Shown here one piece after another: positions 12,460-19,365 of a stretch of DNA of 42,624 nt (position 1 is the first letter of the stretch; every line of letters begins with the position of its first letter). This DNA comes from a virus. Where the stretch lies: the IMG/VR virus record IMGVR_UViG_3300020171_000065, positions 1 to 42,624 of that record; one strand, 5' to 3'. Made by a program: the position numbers and the translations under genes. The notes under the pieces are model-generated. The model did not search any database. It saw nothing but the letters and a program-made list of their open reading frames with translations, and was not told where the DNA came from.

Positions 12460-12735
12460 ATGAAGGAAGAATGGGAAAAACAATTTGATAAAGTATTTAA
12501 TAAAGCAAGAGGGGAACATAATATCGTTGGAGATTTAATGATTAAAGATTTTGTTCGCAAAGCCCTCACCTCCCAAAAACAAGAGATATTAGATGAGATA
12601 GAATTAGAAATAAAAGAAAGATATTATGACGATAAAAATGCTGGTAGTTCAGATATTACCATAGGAGAGATGTTTGAAAGAGGGTGTAATTCTGGATATA
12701 TCCAATGTGTGAATATAATTAAACAAAAAAGATGA
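12460..12735 (+). CDS. Small protein of the SQKQEI family, member 2
   Basis: A 91-residue acidic helical protein with ALTSQKQEILDEIEL in the middle, followed by a region containing GEMFERGCNSGYIQCVNII that resembles the GYxxAxxxxxxII helices found in small phage proteins. It begins MKEEWEKQ after the repeated leader ATTATTAACCCCAAAAAT. The stop overlaps the next ATG (ATGA). Function unknown. Confidence 0.65.
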   Translation: MKEEWEKQFDKVFNKARGEHNIVGDLMIKDFVRKALTSQKQEILDEIELEIKERYYDDKNAGSSDITIGEMFERGCNSGYIQCVNIIKQKR

Positions 12736-12878
12736 AGGAAGATAAATTAGTATTGAAATTAGTTTTAGGTAACATAATTTTTTGGACTAAGAGAAAATGG
12801 AATAAAATAACTACTCGCAGAGGAGAAAGAAGTTTAGATGATTTTTATAATTTTGCAAGGAGAAGTAAAAACCTATGA
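12732..12878 (+). CDS. Small basic hypothetical protein
   Basis: A 48-residue ORF with ATGA overlaps at both ends. It begins MKEDKLVLKL, has a hydrophobic stretch (LVLGNIIFW) and a basic Arg/Lys-rich second half ending RSKNL. Its four-base overlaps with both neighbours support it as a real gene. Function unknown. Confidence 0.5.
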   Translation: MKEDKLVLKLVLGNIIFWTKRKWNKITTRRGERSLDDFYNFARRSKNL

Positions 12879-13147
12879 TTACTAACCCCAAAAAGATGAA
12901 GGAAGAATATCCAAAAGATAAATTATTTGAACAATTAGCAGACATAGAACATAAGCGTTGGGCTGATTGGCAAAGTTGGTGTCATAAAGTTTTAAGAGAA
13001 AATTGTCCATCACCAGAATTAGAAAAAGTGCTTGAAAGATGGGACAAGCAAATAGCAACTGATTATAAGGATTTAATTGAACAGGAAAAGAACAGCGACA
13101 GAGAACAGGTTATGAGATATTGGAAATTATTAACCCCAAAAATATGA
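12875..13147 (+). CDS. Hypothetical protein with IEHxRWxxW motif
   Basis: A 90-residue protein containing LADIEHKRWADWQSWCHKVL and a later LERWDKQIATDYKDL...SDREQVMRYW, a pattern found in a family of small phage proteins whose role I do not know (RyR-like repeats share the E-H-x-x-W core). It starts with ITNPKKMKEE, encoded by a copy of the junction repeat, and its own end (LLTPKI) is encoded by the next copy. Confidence 0.65.
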   Translation: MITNPKKMKEEYPKDKLFEQLADIEHKRWADWQSWCHKVLRENCPSPELEKVLERWDKQIATDYKDLIEQEKNSDREQVMRYWKLLTPKI

Positions 13148-13377
13148 AGGAAGATACAAAAGAATATGTTTTTTGCGGAGAGCAAACAAGAAAGGCGATT
13201 AGTTGTGATTGTGGTATATTCTATTTTAAGGATGATGTTATTAAATTACTCGCCTCCCAAAAACAAGAGATATTAGAAACGATACAAAAAGATTTAGTAA
13301 AGGGAAAGTTTTATCAGATTTGTAGTAATGAAACAACTTTTATGGATTATCTAAAACAATTAACACTAAAAATATGA
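13120..13377 (+). CDS. Small protein of the SQKQEI family, member 3
   Basis: An 85-residue protein with LLASQKQEILETIQK, close to the blocks in the genes at 12171 and 12460, preceded by a short Cys-containing region (CGEQTRKAISCDCGIFYF). The start at 13120 overlaps the previous gene by 28 nt; ATG 13144 is the alternative that matches the conserved start context. The end (LTLKI) is again encoded by a junction repeat. Confidence 0.6.
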   Translation: MEIINPKNMKEDTKEYVFCGEQTRKAISCDCGIFYFKDDVIKLLASQKQEILETIQKDLVKGKFYQICSNETTFMDYLKQLTLKI

Positions 13378-13796
13378 AGGAAGGGAAAACAAAGAAGAAA
13401 TACATTCCTACACAGAAGAAGATAGCAAGAGTCGCCAAAGAGTGTTTGGAATTGTGGAAACTGGCTTGTTATAAAATGTGGGGAGATGAGTGTATTTTTT
13501 CTGGCACTACCAACGAAACTACTTATCATCATTATATTCTTAAAAGCAAAAATGTTAGATTAAGATTTGACCCAATGAATGGTGTTCCGATGAGAAACAG
13601 CAATGAGCATTACTTAATACATCACGGCAACAATCCCGAAACCATAACAGATTTATACAATGAGATAAGAAGAAAACGAGGCAAGAAATGGTGTGATTAT
13701 ATCGCAAAAGAAAAAGCCAAAGACAACTACAGCTTTCTAACATTAAGAAACATAACAGAGCAACGAGATAAATTAAAAAAGTATTTAGATAATTAA
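13374..13796 (+). CDS. NinG/HNH-like recombination nuclease candidate
   Basis: A 140-residue basic protein. The central section CIFSGTTNETTYHHYILKSKNVRLRFD...NGVPM...NEHYLIHHG has the order of an HNH-fold domain (Cys, HH, Asn, HH) and resembles NinG/Rap-type proteins that act in phage recombination. The N-terminus is Lys-rich. It starts after a junction repeat (ACTAAAAATATGAAGG). It fits next to the RecB-like nuclease as part of a recombination set. The second Cys pair seen in most zinc-HNH proteins is missing. Confidence 0.6.
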   Translation: MKEGKTKKKYIPTQKKIARVAKECLELWKLACYKMWGDECIFSGTTNETTYHHYILKSKNVRLRFDPMNGVPMRNSNEHYLIHHGNNPETITDLYNEIRRKRGKKWCDYIAKEKAKDNYSFLTLRNITEQRDKLKKYLDN

Positions 13797-13797
13797 C

Positions 13798-13826
13798 TTG
13801 ACAAGGTTTTCAATAGGGTGTATTAT
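13798..13826 (+). promoter_or_regulatory. Sigma70-type promoter upstream of the chaperonin operon
   Basis: TTGACA at 13798-13803, 17-nt spacer ending AGGGTG, TATTAT at 13821-13826. The best promoter match in the window. Predicted start about 13833. Confidence 0.8.
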
Positions 13827-13848
13827 TAAAAGTAATTAAGATATTTAT

Positions 13849-13887
13849 ATGACATCTCTGCTTATTATTAATTTTAATCGTCTCTAA
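13849..13887 (+). CDS. Leader peptide of the chaperonin operon
   Basis: Twelve codons (MTSLLIINFNRL) between the promoter and an attenuator-like terminator. The TAA stop is inside the terminator stem, so a ribosome at the end of this ORF would block hairpin formation. Same layout as at 4746. Confidence 0.4.
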   Translation: MTSLLIINFNRL

Positions 13888-13910
13888 CCTTTTTGGATTA
13901 GGGATTTTTT
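13881..13910 (+). terminator. Attenuator-like terminator one base before the start codon
   Basis: TCTCTAACC pairs with GGATTAGGGA (one bulged A, loop TTTTT), followed by TTTTTT. It lies between the promoter at 13798 and the ATG at 13912, so the operon can be expressed only by readthrough or antitermination. Confidence 0.75.
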
Positions 13911-13911
13911 T

Positions 13912-14139
13912 ATGGAAATTCAAGCAAAAGATTTCAATACTAGGGCCGACTTAGAGGCATATATAACGGCAGAGTTTGGCAATAGCATTTCAAAGAATAG
14001 AGATGCTGGACACATAGTAAAGGGCAAACGGGAAGAACTTAAAAAGCTGTCTTTGTCTGACTTGACCACAATTTTTGGAGTAAGGTGTAAAATAACAGAT
14101 GATAGCAGCGAGAGTTATAAAAAAATAATTAAAAAATAA
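13912..14139 (+). CDS. Hypothetical protein upstream of the chaperonin
   Basis: A 75-residue protein, basic in its second half (KGKREELKKL, ending SYKKIIKK), with a FNTRADLEAYI helix near the start and a likely strand DLTTIFGVRCKI. It is not GroES: it lacks the mobile-loop and beta-barrel pattern and is shorter. Its ATG immediately follows the attenuator hairpin, and the chaperonin gene starts 4 nt after its stop. Confidence 0.55.
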   Translation: MEIQAKDFNTRADLEAYITAEFGNSISKNRDAGHIVKGKREELKKLSLSDLTTIFGVRCKITDDSSESYKKIIKK

Positions 14140-14143
14140 AATA

Positions 14144-15691
14144 ATGAACGAACATCGCTTGATCAAAACAGATAAAGAGTGTCGCATGGCACTCAAAAGA
14201 GGAGTAGACGCAGTCGCAGATGTAGTTAAGAAGACGCTTGGGCCTTACGGAAGAAATGTAATAATAGAACGCAAAAAGAAAGTCCCACGCATAACAAATG
14301 ACGGAGTATCAGTGGCCAGTGAAATAGTATTAAAAGACGAAACCGAAGATGTAGGAGCTCAGGCAGTAATAGACGCTGCCATAAAAACAAACGAACAGGT
14401 AGGAGATGGCACAACAACATCAATAGTTTTAGCACAAGCTGTGTTTGAAGAAGTAATAAACCGCCTGGACGAAAAGAATTCTATATTAAGTTCATCTTGT
14501 AATTTACTGGACTTAAAAAGAAAGATAGATAAGTCCTGCAAGGAAGTAGTAAAGAAGTTAATAAAATCCAGCAAACAAATAAAGACCAAAGAGGACCTAG
14601 ATAATGTAGCTATAACTTCTATTGAAGACGAAGAAATGGGCAAGATAGTATCTAATATGGTATGGACAATCGGCAAGGACGGGTTCGTAAATGTAGAAGA
14701 TAGCTTTTTACAAGAAACTGAAACAGATATAATCAAAGGAATGAAGTTCTTTGGAAAATACGCCGCTCCGTTTATGATTACTAATAGCAAGAAACAGGCA
14801 GTATTCAGGGCAGTTTCTGTATTAGTAACCAACGAGCCGTTAGAAGATCCAAACAATCTTAAAGGCATAGCAGAACAGGTGGCCCAAAGAGGTAGGCCAG
14901 AGTTAGTTGTTTTCGCCCCACTGTTCAGTGTTGAAACATTGAGTTCAATATTCAACACACACAAACAGGCAAACTTTAGGATACTGGCGATTAAGGTAGC
15001 TTCTGCAACCCCGGAACAGCTAGAAGACCTTGCTTGTTATGTCGGCGCTAACTTTATAGACAAGGACAAAGAGATGTCAGTAGAGTCAGCATCATTTAAT
15101 GACTTGGGATATGCCCAAAGAATAATAGCAACAGATGACGAAACAATAGTAATAGGTGGCAAGGGTGAACAAAAAGACATCAATGCTAGAATTAAAGAAA
15201 TAAAATCACACCTTGTGCTTGAAACACTCCCAGAGTTCAAGAAAAACATTGAAAGGAGAATAGCTTCTTTGTCCGGAGGAGTAGGAGTAATCAAGGTTGG
15301 TGCTAAAAGCGAAGTAGAACGAGGTTATATCCGCCTAAAGGTTGAAGATGGGGTATGTGCTACTAAAGCCGCTTTACAAGAAGGCGTAGTAAAAGGAGGC
15401 GGATTAGCACTTAAGGAAATAGCAGACAAACTTCCGAAGGGTGATATTCTAAAGAACGCCTTATCTAAACCTTATGAGCAAATACAAGAAAACGCAGGTG
15501 GAAAGTTAGAGATAGGAAATGTATTAGACCCTGTAAAGGTCGTGAGAATAGCTTTAGAGAATGCTTGTTCTCTGGCATCTACATTAGCGACAACGGAGTC
15601 AAGTATAGTTTGGAAACGCCCAGAGTTAGCAGAAGATGTTCACGAAGCAGTAAAGCGTTGGAAGGCCTTAGGCCCCGATGAAATGAGATGA
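14144..15691 (+). CDS. groEL: Group I chaperonin (GroEL/Cpn60), phage-encoded
   Basis: A 515-residue Cpn60 with the equatorial signatures LGPYGRNV, VGDGTTTSIVLA (ATP-site Asp at residue 88) and VEDGVCATKAALQEGVVKGGG, which holds the Asp needed for ATP hydrolysis. The apical domain is present but divergent. The C-terminal Gly-Gly-Met tail of host GroEL is absent; it ends KALGPDEMR. It forms folding chambers for nascent proteins. No GroES is found in the window, so it must use the host co-chaperonin or work alone, as proposed for some large-phage chaperonins. Expression is downstream of promoter 13798 and its attenuator. Substrates may include the major capsid protein or the 2,219-residue protein. 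Confidence 0.93.
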   Translation: MNEHRLIKTDKECRMALKRGVDAVADVVKKTLGPYGRNVIIERKKKVPRITNDGVSVASEIVLKDETEDVGAQAVIDAAIKTNEQVGDGTTTSIVLAQAVFEEVINRLDEKNSILSSSCNLLDLKRKIDKSCKEVVKKLIKSSKQIKTKEDLDNVAITSIEDEEMGKIVSNMVWTIGKDGFVNVEDSFLQETETDIIKGMKFFGKYAAPFMITNSKKQAVFRAVSVLVTNEPLEDPNNLKGIAEQVAQRGRPELVVFAPLFSVETLSSIFNTHKQANFRILAIKVASATPEQLEDLACYVGANFIDKDKEMSVESASFNDLGYAQRIIATDDETIVIGGKGEQKDINARIKEIKSHLVLETLPEFKKNIERRIASLSGGVGVIKVGAKSEVERGYIRLKVEDGVCATKAALQEGVVKGGGLALKEIADKLPKGDILKNALSKPYEQIQENAGGKLEIGNVLDPVKVVRIALENACSLASTLATTESSIVWKRPELAEDVHEAVKRWKALGPDEMR

Positions 15692-16101
15692 GAATTAAAA
15701 AGATAATAAGTTATTTCTGGGGACTCTTTAGAAAGCAAACACTTGAAGAGTCGGAGGGCAAGCCGTTCAATAATTATGTTTCGGAAGTTAGCTTTAGCAA
15801 ACATCAAATTGATATTTTCATGAAAGAGTGGTTTATGAAAAAAGACATAGAACAAGGAAAATGTCCAGTATGTTTTACTGATTTAATAGAAGAATCTCGT
15901 TGCGATGAAGATGGTGATTGTTGGGAAGTAATGATTTGTCCTCATTTAATGATTCATGATAGAGAGAATGCTTTATTATTTGTTAATAAGTTTATACAAA
16001 AAAATGGGATTGATTATTCTGACAAGAAAATAAGAGAAAAGATATTTGACTTAGCTATCGGTGAAAACTGGGATTCATTAGCAAAATTAGGAACTTTATG
16101 A
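15688..16101 (+). CDS. Hypothetical protein with zinc-like cluster
   Basis: A 137-residue protein with a basic, hydrophobic N-terminus (MRIKKIISYFWGLFRK), a CPVC pair at about residue 60, then C...H residues (SRCDEDGDCWEVMICPHLMIH) that could bind zinc. It overlaps the chaperonin gene by four bases (ATGA), so it is translationally coupled to it. No family recognised. Confidence 0.6.
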   Translation: MRIKKIISYFWGLFRKQTLEESEGKPFNNYVSEVSFSKHQIDIFMKEWFMKKDIEQGKCPVCFTDLIEESRCDEDGDCWEVMICPHLMIHDRENALLFVNKFIQKNGIDYSDKKIREKIFDLAIGENWDSLAKLGTL

Positions 16102-16331
16102 CCGGCAAAACAAAAGCACAAGAGGACTTAGAGATAAGGAAAACAACAATGACCAATTGTGTTGATGATATAATCGGCAAAATGAAAACGCTTGGCTTAA
16201 GTGTTCGTGAATCCCTGATAGTATTAAAAGCCACAGAAGAAACAATAGACAAAGAGGTTCAGGCAGATGTAAATAATAAACCATTAAGTACTTACGCGCT
16301 AAACCCATGGCATCCCTCAAAAGGACAATAA
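16098..16331 (+). CDS. Hypothetical helical protein
   Basis: A 77-residue helical protein (TGKTKAQEDLEIRK...VLKATEETIDKEVQ) ending YALNPWHPSKGQ. It overlaps its neighbours at both ends. Its last codons and the next gene's first codons share the sequence CATCCCTCAAAAG, which recurs one gene later. Function unknown. Confidence 0.55.
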   Translation: MTGKTKAQEDLEIRKTTMTNCVDDIIGKMKTLGLSVRESLIVLKATEETIDKEVQADVNNKPLSTYALNPWHPSKGQ

Positions 16332-16549
16332 TAAATACATCTCTTGTATCTCCAGATTATGGTTATGACGAAAAAACTGATAGTTATTATTGGCTTTATA
16401 AGATTAGCAATGGCTCTGTAAAAAAGGGAATTACAATACCTTGTTCTGTTATTAAGAAAACAGCAAAGATGGGAGAGGTAAAAAGGTATTTAGATATGTT
16501 AATTATGTTATCATCAGAAATATGGGAACATCCCTCAAAAGAAAAATAA
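16307..16549 (+). CDS. Hypothetical protein
   Basis: An 80-residue protein beginning MASLKRTII and ending WEHPSKEK, with a central YGYDEKTDSYYWLYKISNGSVKKG strand pattern. It overlaps the previous gene by 25 nt and the following one by 28 nt. Ends and starts of successive genes here are encoded by the same short repeat (CATCCCTCAAAAG). Function unknown. Confidence 0.55.
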   Translation: MASLKRTIINTSLVSPDYGYDEKTDSYYWLYKISNGSVKKGITIPCSVIKKTAKMGEVKRYLDMLIMLSSEIWEHPSKEK

Positions 16550-16701
16550 CAGACAAGCAAAAGTATTATATGAGCTTAGTGTTAGATCCTATTCTATCCC
16601 CGGCAAGGAGAAAAGGAATAACTACTTTAATGAGGAGAAGGAATATAAGTTTTGAGGCAGCCCAGAAGCTCCAAGCAAACAAGATAATAGAAAATATATG
16701 A
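16522..16701 (+). CDS. Small basic protein
   Basis: A 59-residue ORF beginning MGTSLKRKIT, very like the start of the previous gene (MASLKRTII), with a basic middle (PARRKGITTLMRRRN) and an amphipathic helix at the end. ATGA overlap with the next gene supports it. It could bind nucleic acid. No family recognised. Confidence 0.5.
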   Translation: MGTSLKRKITDKQKYYMSLVLDPILSPARRKGITTLMRRRNISFEAAQKLQANKIIENI

Positions 16702-16949
16702 CATTGACAAGACACCAAAAAGGACTTTTAATAATAGTATGCTTCTTTATAGGAGTAGCAATAGCGATAGGAACATTTTTCGTAGTAAAGAGTTATACTA
16801 AGAAAATACAAGAGGAATATGCTCAAAGAGGTATTATGTCTGTAATTTATGGCGTAGAGGACTCTATTGAAAAGAATGGCTTTGTAATAATAACATTTCC
16901 AGACAGAAGCACTGGTCAATCAAAAGAATTAAAACTTATAAGAGAATGA
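16698..16949 (+). CDS. Small membrane-anchored protein
   Basis: An 83-residue protein with an N-terminal membrane helix (about residues 9-31) flanked by basic residues, then a soluble domain of about 50 residues ending LKLIRE that includes a FVIITFPDRSTGQ strand. Four-base overlaps on both sides. Function unknown; the topology would place the C-terminal domain outside the membrane or, if inverted, in the cytoplasm. Confidence 0.6.
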   Translation: MTLTRHQKGLLIIVCFFIGVAIAIGTFFVVKSYTKKIQEEYAQRGIMSVIYGVEDSIEKNGFVIITFPDRSTGQSKELKLIRE

Positions 16950-17065
16950 AAAATAAGAAATGTAAAACTTGCGAATACTGGTATAGTGGAATGTGTTTGC
17001 GTTATCCGCAACAAGTAAAGAAGGATGAAGACAAAAAGTGTGGGGAACATAAAGAAAAGAAATAA
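16946..17065 (+). CDS. 39-residue cysteine-rich protein
   Basis: A 39-residue protein with CKTCEYW, MCLRYPQ and KKCGEHKEKK: four Cys and a terminal His in a pattern found in small zinc-binding phage proteins. It is below the usual length cut-off but has an ATGA overlap with the previous gene. Function unknown. Confidence 0.55.
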   Translation: MKNKKCKTCEYWYSGMCLRYPQQVKKDEDKKCGEHKEKK

Positions 17066-17080
17066 TTAATAATATTATTT

Positions 17081-17269
17081 ATGGAAAATGAAAAAGAATT
17101 AGAAGAATTGCCTGAATTATATATTAAGTTATGTTTTATGTGTGATATGAGATGTCCTGTTGAAAATATGAAAGCATTTAAGTATATGGAGTTTATAGAT
17201 GATGACGGCAAAAAGGTTTATGAGAAAGTTTATGTTTGTAATAATTGTTTGAAAAAGAATAAGAAATAA
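17081..17269 (+). CDS. Small zinc-ribbon protein
   Basis: A 62-residue protein with CFMCDMRC near the middle and CNNCLKKNKK at the end, two CxxC pairs that could form one zinc ribbon. The start has an AT-only leader. Its stop overlaps the next ATG (TAATG). Confidence 0.6.
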   Translation: MENEKELEELPELYIKLCFMCDMRCPVENMKAFKYMEFIDDDGKKVYEKVYVCNNCLKKNKK

Positions 17270-17571
17270 TGAAGATACCAGCACAGATTAAAATAGGAGG
17301 TCACATTTATCAAGTTGTTTATCCTTATGTTTTTAAGGAGAGGTTTGATAGAGCTGGTTCTACTGATGGCGATGCTTGTAGGATTCTTATATCTAATAAG
17401 TGTGATGGATTAGAAATGCCGCAGTCAAGGATAGAAGAAATATTTATACACGAAGTGTTACACGCAGTAGATAGCATCTATAACGGAGGCAAACTTGAAG
17501 AGGAAGATGTCAAGCGATTAGCAGAAGGATTGTATCAAGTATTATCAGATAATAATTTGTTAAAGAAATAA
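17269..17571 (+). CDS. HExxH metallopeptidase-like protein
   Basis: A 100-residue protein with HEVLH at residues 61-65 in an IFIHEVLHAVD helix, and strands before it (IGGHIYQVVY, ACRILIS), matching small SprT/ImmA-like zinc peptidases found in phages. A second candidate Zn ligand may lie in EEEDVKRLAEGL. It is the last gene before the terminase genes. It is a different type from the HELAH protein at 1957, so the phage has two such proteins. Confidence 0.7.
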   Translation: MKIPAQIKIGGHIYQVVYPYVFKERFDRAGSTDGDACRILISNKCDGLEMPQSRIEEIFIHEVLHAVDSIYNGGKLEEEDVKRLAEGLYQVLSDNNLLKK

Positions 17572-17573
17572 TT

Positions 17574-18023
17574 ATGGCTAAAGTAGGAAGACCATTAAAA
17601 TTTAAGACAGTTAAGGGATTAAAGACGAAAATCACTAAGTATTTTAAGGAATGTGAGGAAAAAAAGAAACCTTTAACAATTACAGGATTGGCATTAGCGT
17701 TAGATACAAATAGGCAAACTTTGTTAGAATACGAGGGAGAAGTAGAAGGAAGAGAAAAAAAAGACCCATTGTTTGCTGACACAATAAAAAAGGCGAAGTT
17801 GATGTGTGAGAACTTTGCTGAAGAAAGATTGTTCTCTGGCGGGACAGTTGCCGGTGTTATATTTAATTTAAAGAATAATTATGGGTGGAAAGACGAGTCA
17901 AAGGTAGAGCATTCGGGCGATGTTAATATAGGCGGATTTAATTATGTCAAACCCAAAGATAATAACCCCAACAATAAAACCAACAATAAAGCAGGACAAA
18001 GCATATCAAGCGCTTCAGGATAA
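17574..18023 (+). CDS. terS: Terminase small subunit
   Basis: A 149-residue DNA-recognition subunit of the packaging motor. It opens GRPLKFKTVKGL, has a helix-turn-helix-like segment (TGLALALDTNRQTLLEY) and a Phe/Asn stretch GVIFNLKNNYGWKDES that is typical of small terminases. It binds the phage DNA at packaging start and loads the large subunit. Its last 80 nt overlap the large subunit gene in another frame, so the two are tightly coupled. Confidence 0.85.
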   Translation: MAKVGRPLKFKTVKGLKTKITKYFKECEEKKKPLTITGLALALDTNRQTLLEYEGEVEGREKKDPLFADTIKKAKLMCENFAEERLFSGGTVAGVIFNLKNNYGWKDESKVEHSGDVNIGGFNYVKPKDNNPNNKTNNKAGQSISSASG

Positions 18024-19338
18024 AGATATAATCTTTTTAGTGTTTGGTGGTGGAGCGGGAGGAGGTAAAAGCTGGATTGGTTGTGAATGGCAGATAACAA
18101 ATTGTTATATGTTTCCCGGCACTCGTTGGTTTATTGGCAGAAAAGAGTTGAAGCGACTGATGAACTCAAGCTATATTACTTTTACAAAAGTATGTCAGCA
18201 TCACGGAATACCGAAAGATGATTGGAAATTGAACGGACAATACAATTACATTGAGTTTAAGAATGGTTCAAGAATAGATTTGCTTGATTTAGATTATAAG
18301 CCATCTGACCCAGAGTATGATAGATTTGGTTCATTAGAATATACTGGTGGCTGGATAGAAGAAGGCGCAGAAGTTAAGTTTGGAGCATTTGATGTGTTAA
18401 AGACCAGAATAGGCAGGCACTTGAATAAACAATATGACTTGTCGCCTAAAATGCTGATAACCTGTAATCCGGGAAAGAATTGGTTGTATAAGTTAGTTTA
18501 TATCCCGTGGAAGAAGAAAGAACTACCGAAAGAATACGCTTTTATTCAGTCCTTATATGGAGATAATCCATATACAGCAAGCGAATATGGCAAGATGTTG
18601 GCTCAAATCAGGGACAAGAAACTGAAACAGAGATTGATGTTTGGCAACTGGGAGTATGATTGGGACCCGAATGCCCTGATAGAATATGACGCCATACTGG
18701 ACATGTTCACCAATTCTGTGCCAGAGGATAGGCAAAAGTATCTGACCGCAGACATTGCTCGCTATGGAAACGCCAAGATAGTTATTGCTTTGTGGAAAGG
18801 GTTTAGTATTTATAAGTTATTGGTGTTTGAAAAGCAGGGGATAGACCAGACAAGCGACCAGATAAGAACGTTGCTTCAGAATGAGGGTATTCCTTATTCT
18901 CACGCAATAGTTGATGAAGATGGTGTAGGCGGCGGAGTTATGGACAATTTAAGAGGGATTAAGGGCTTTGTAGCTAATTCATCGCCATTGCCCAACCCAA
19001 TAACAGGAGAGAAAGAGAATTACAAAAACCTGAAAGCACAATGCTCCTATATGTTAGCAGATAAGATAAACAATAGAGGGATAAGTATCACTGCTGAAAT
19101 GCTGGAAACCTACAAAGAATTCATCATTGAAGAAATAGAACAGATAAGAGCTAAAGATGTAGAAAGAGACGCGCCCTTGCAATTAGTTCCCAAAGATGAG
19201 ATTATAGAAACGCTGGGACACTCGCCTGACTTTGCCGATACATTGATGATGAGAATGTATTTTGTCCTTAAGAGTCCGCAAGCACAAACAATAACGACTT
19301 ATGTTCCAAAGTGGGCAGGGTATGGCAGAAAAGTTTAA
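17944..19338 (+). CDS. terL: Terminase large subunit
   Basis: A 464-residue packaging motor with an N-terminal ATPase domain (Walker A GGGAGGGKS, Walker B-like GGWIEEGAE, coupling TCNPG) and a C-terminal RNase H-like nuclease (TADIARYG, VDEDGVGGG, HSPDFADTLMM). It cuts concatemeric DNA and drives it into the prohead. It starts inside the small-subunit gene. The circularly permuted assembly would fit a headful-type mechanism, but the sequence alone cannot decide this. Confidence 0.93.
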   Translation: MSNPKIITPTIKPTIKQDKAYQALQDKDIIFLVFGGGAGGGKSWIGCEWQITNCYMFPGTRWFIGRKELKRLMNSSYITFTKVCQHHGIPKDDWKLNGQYNYIEFKNGSRIDLLDLDYKPSDPEYDRFGSLEYTGGWIEEGAEVKFGAFDVLKTRIGRHLNKQYDLSPKMLITCNPGKNWLYKLVYIPWKKKELPKEYAFIQSLYGDNPYTASEYGKMLAQIRDKKLKQRLMFGNWEYDWDPNALIEYDAILDMFTNSVPEDRQKYLTADIARYGNAKIVIALWKGFSIYKLLVFEKQGIDQTSDQIRTLLQNEGIPYSHAIVDEDGVGGGVMDNLRGIKGFVANSSPLPNPITGEKENYKNLKAQCSYMLADKINNRGISITAEMLETYKEFIIEEIEQIRAKDVERDAPLQLVPKDEIIETLGHSPDFADTLMMRMYFVLKSPQAQTITTYVPKWAGYGRKV

Positions 19339-19365
19339 TTATTAGAGGGTTGTATATTTACACTT

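Noticed and set aside
13912-14139. GroES co-chaperonin
   Set aside because: The protein is too short and has no GroES mobile-loop or roof-loop pattern.
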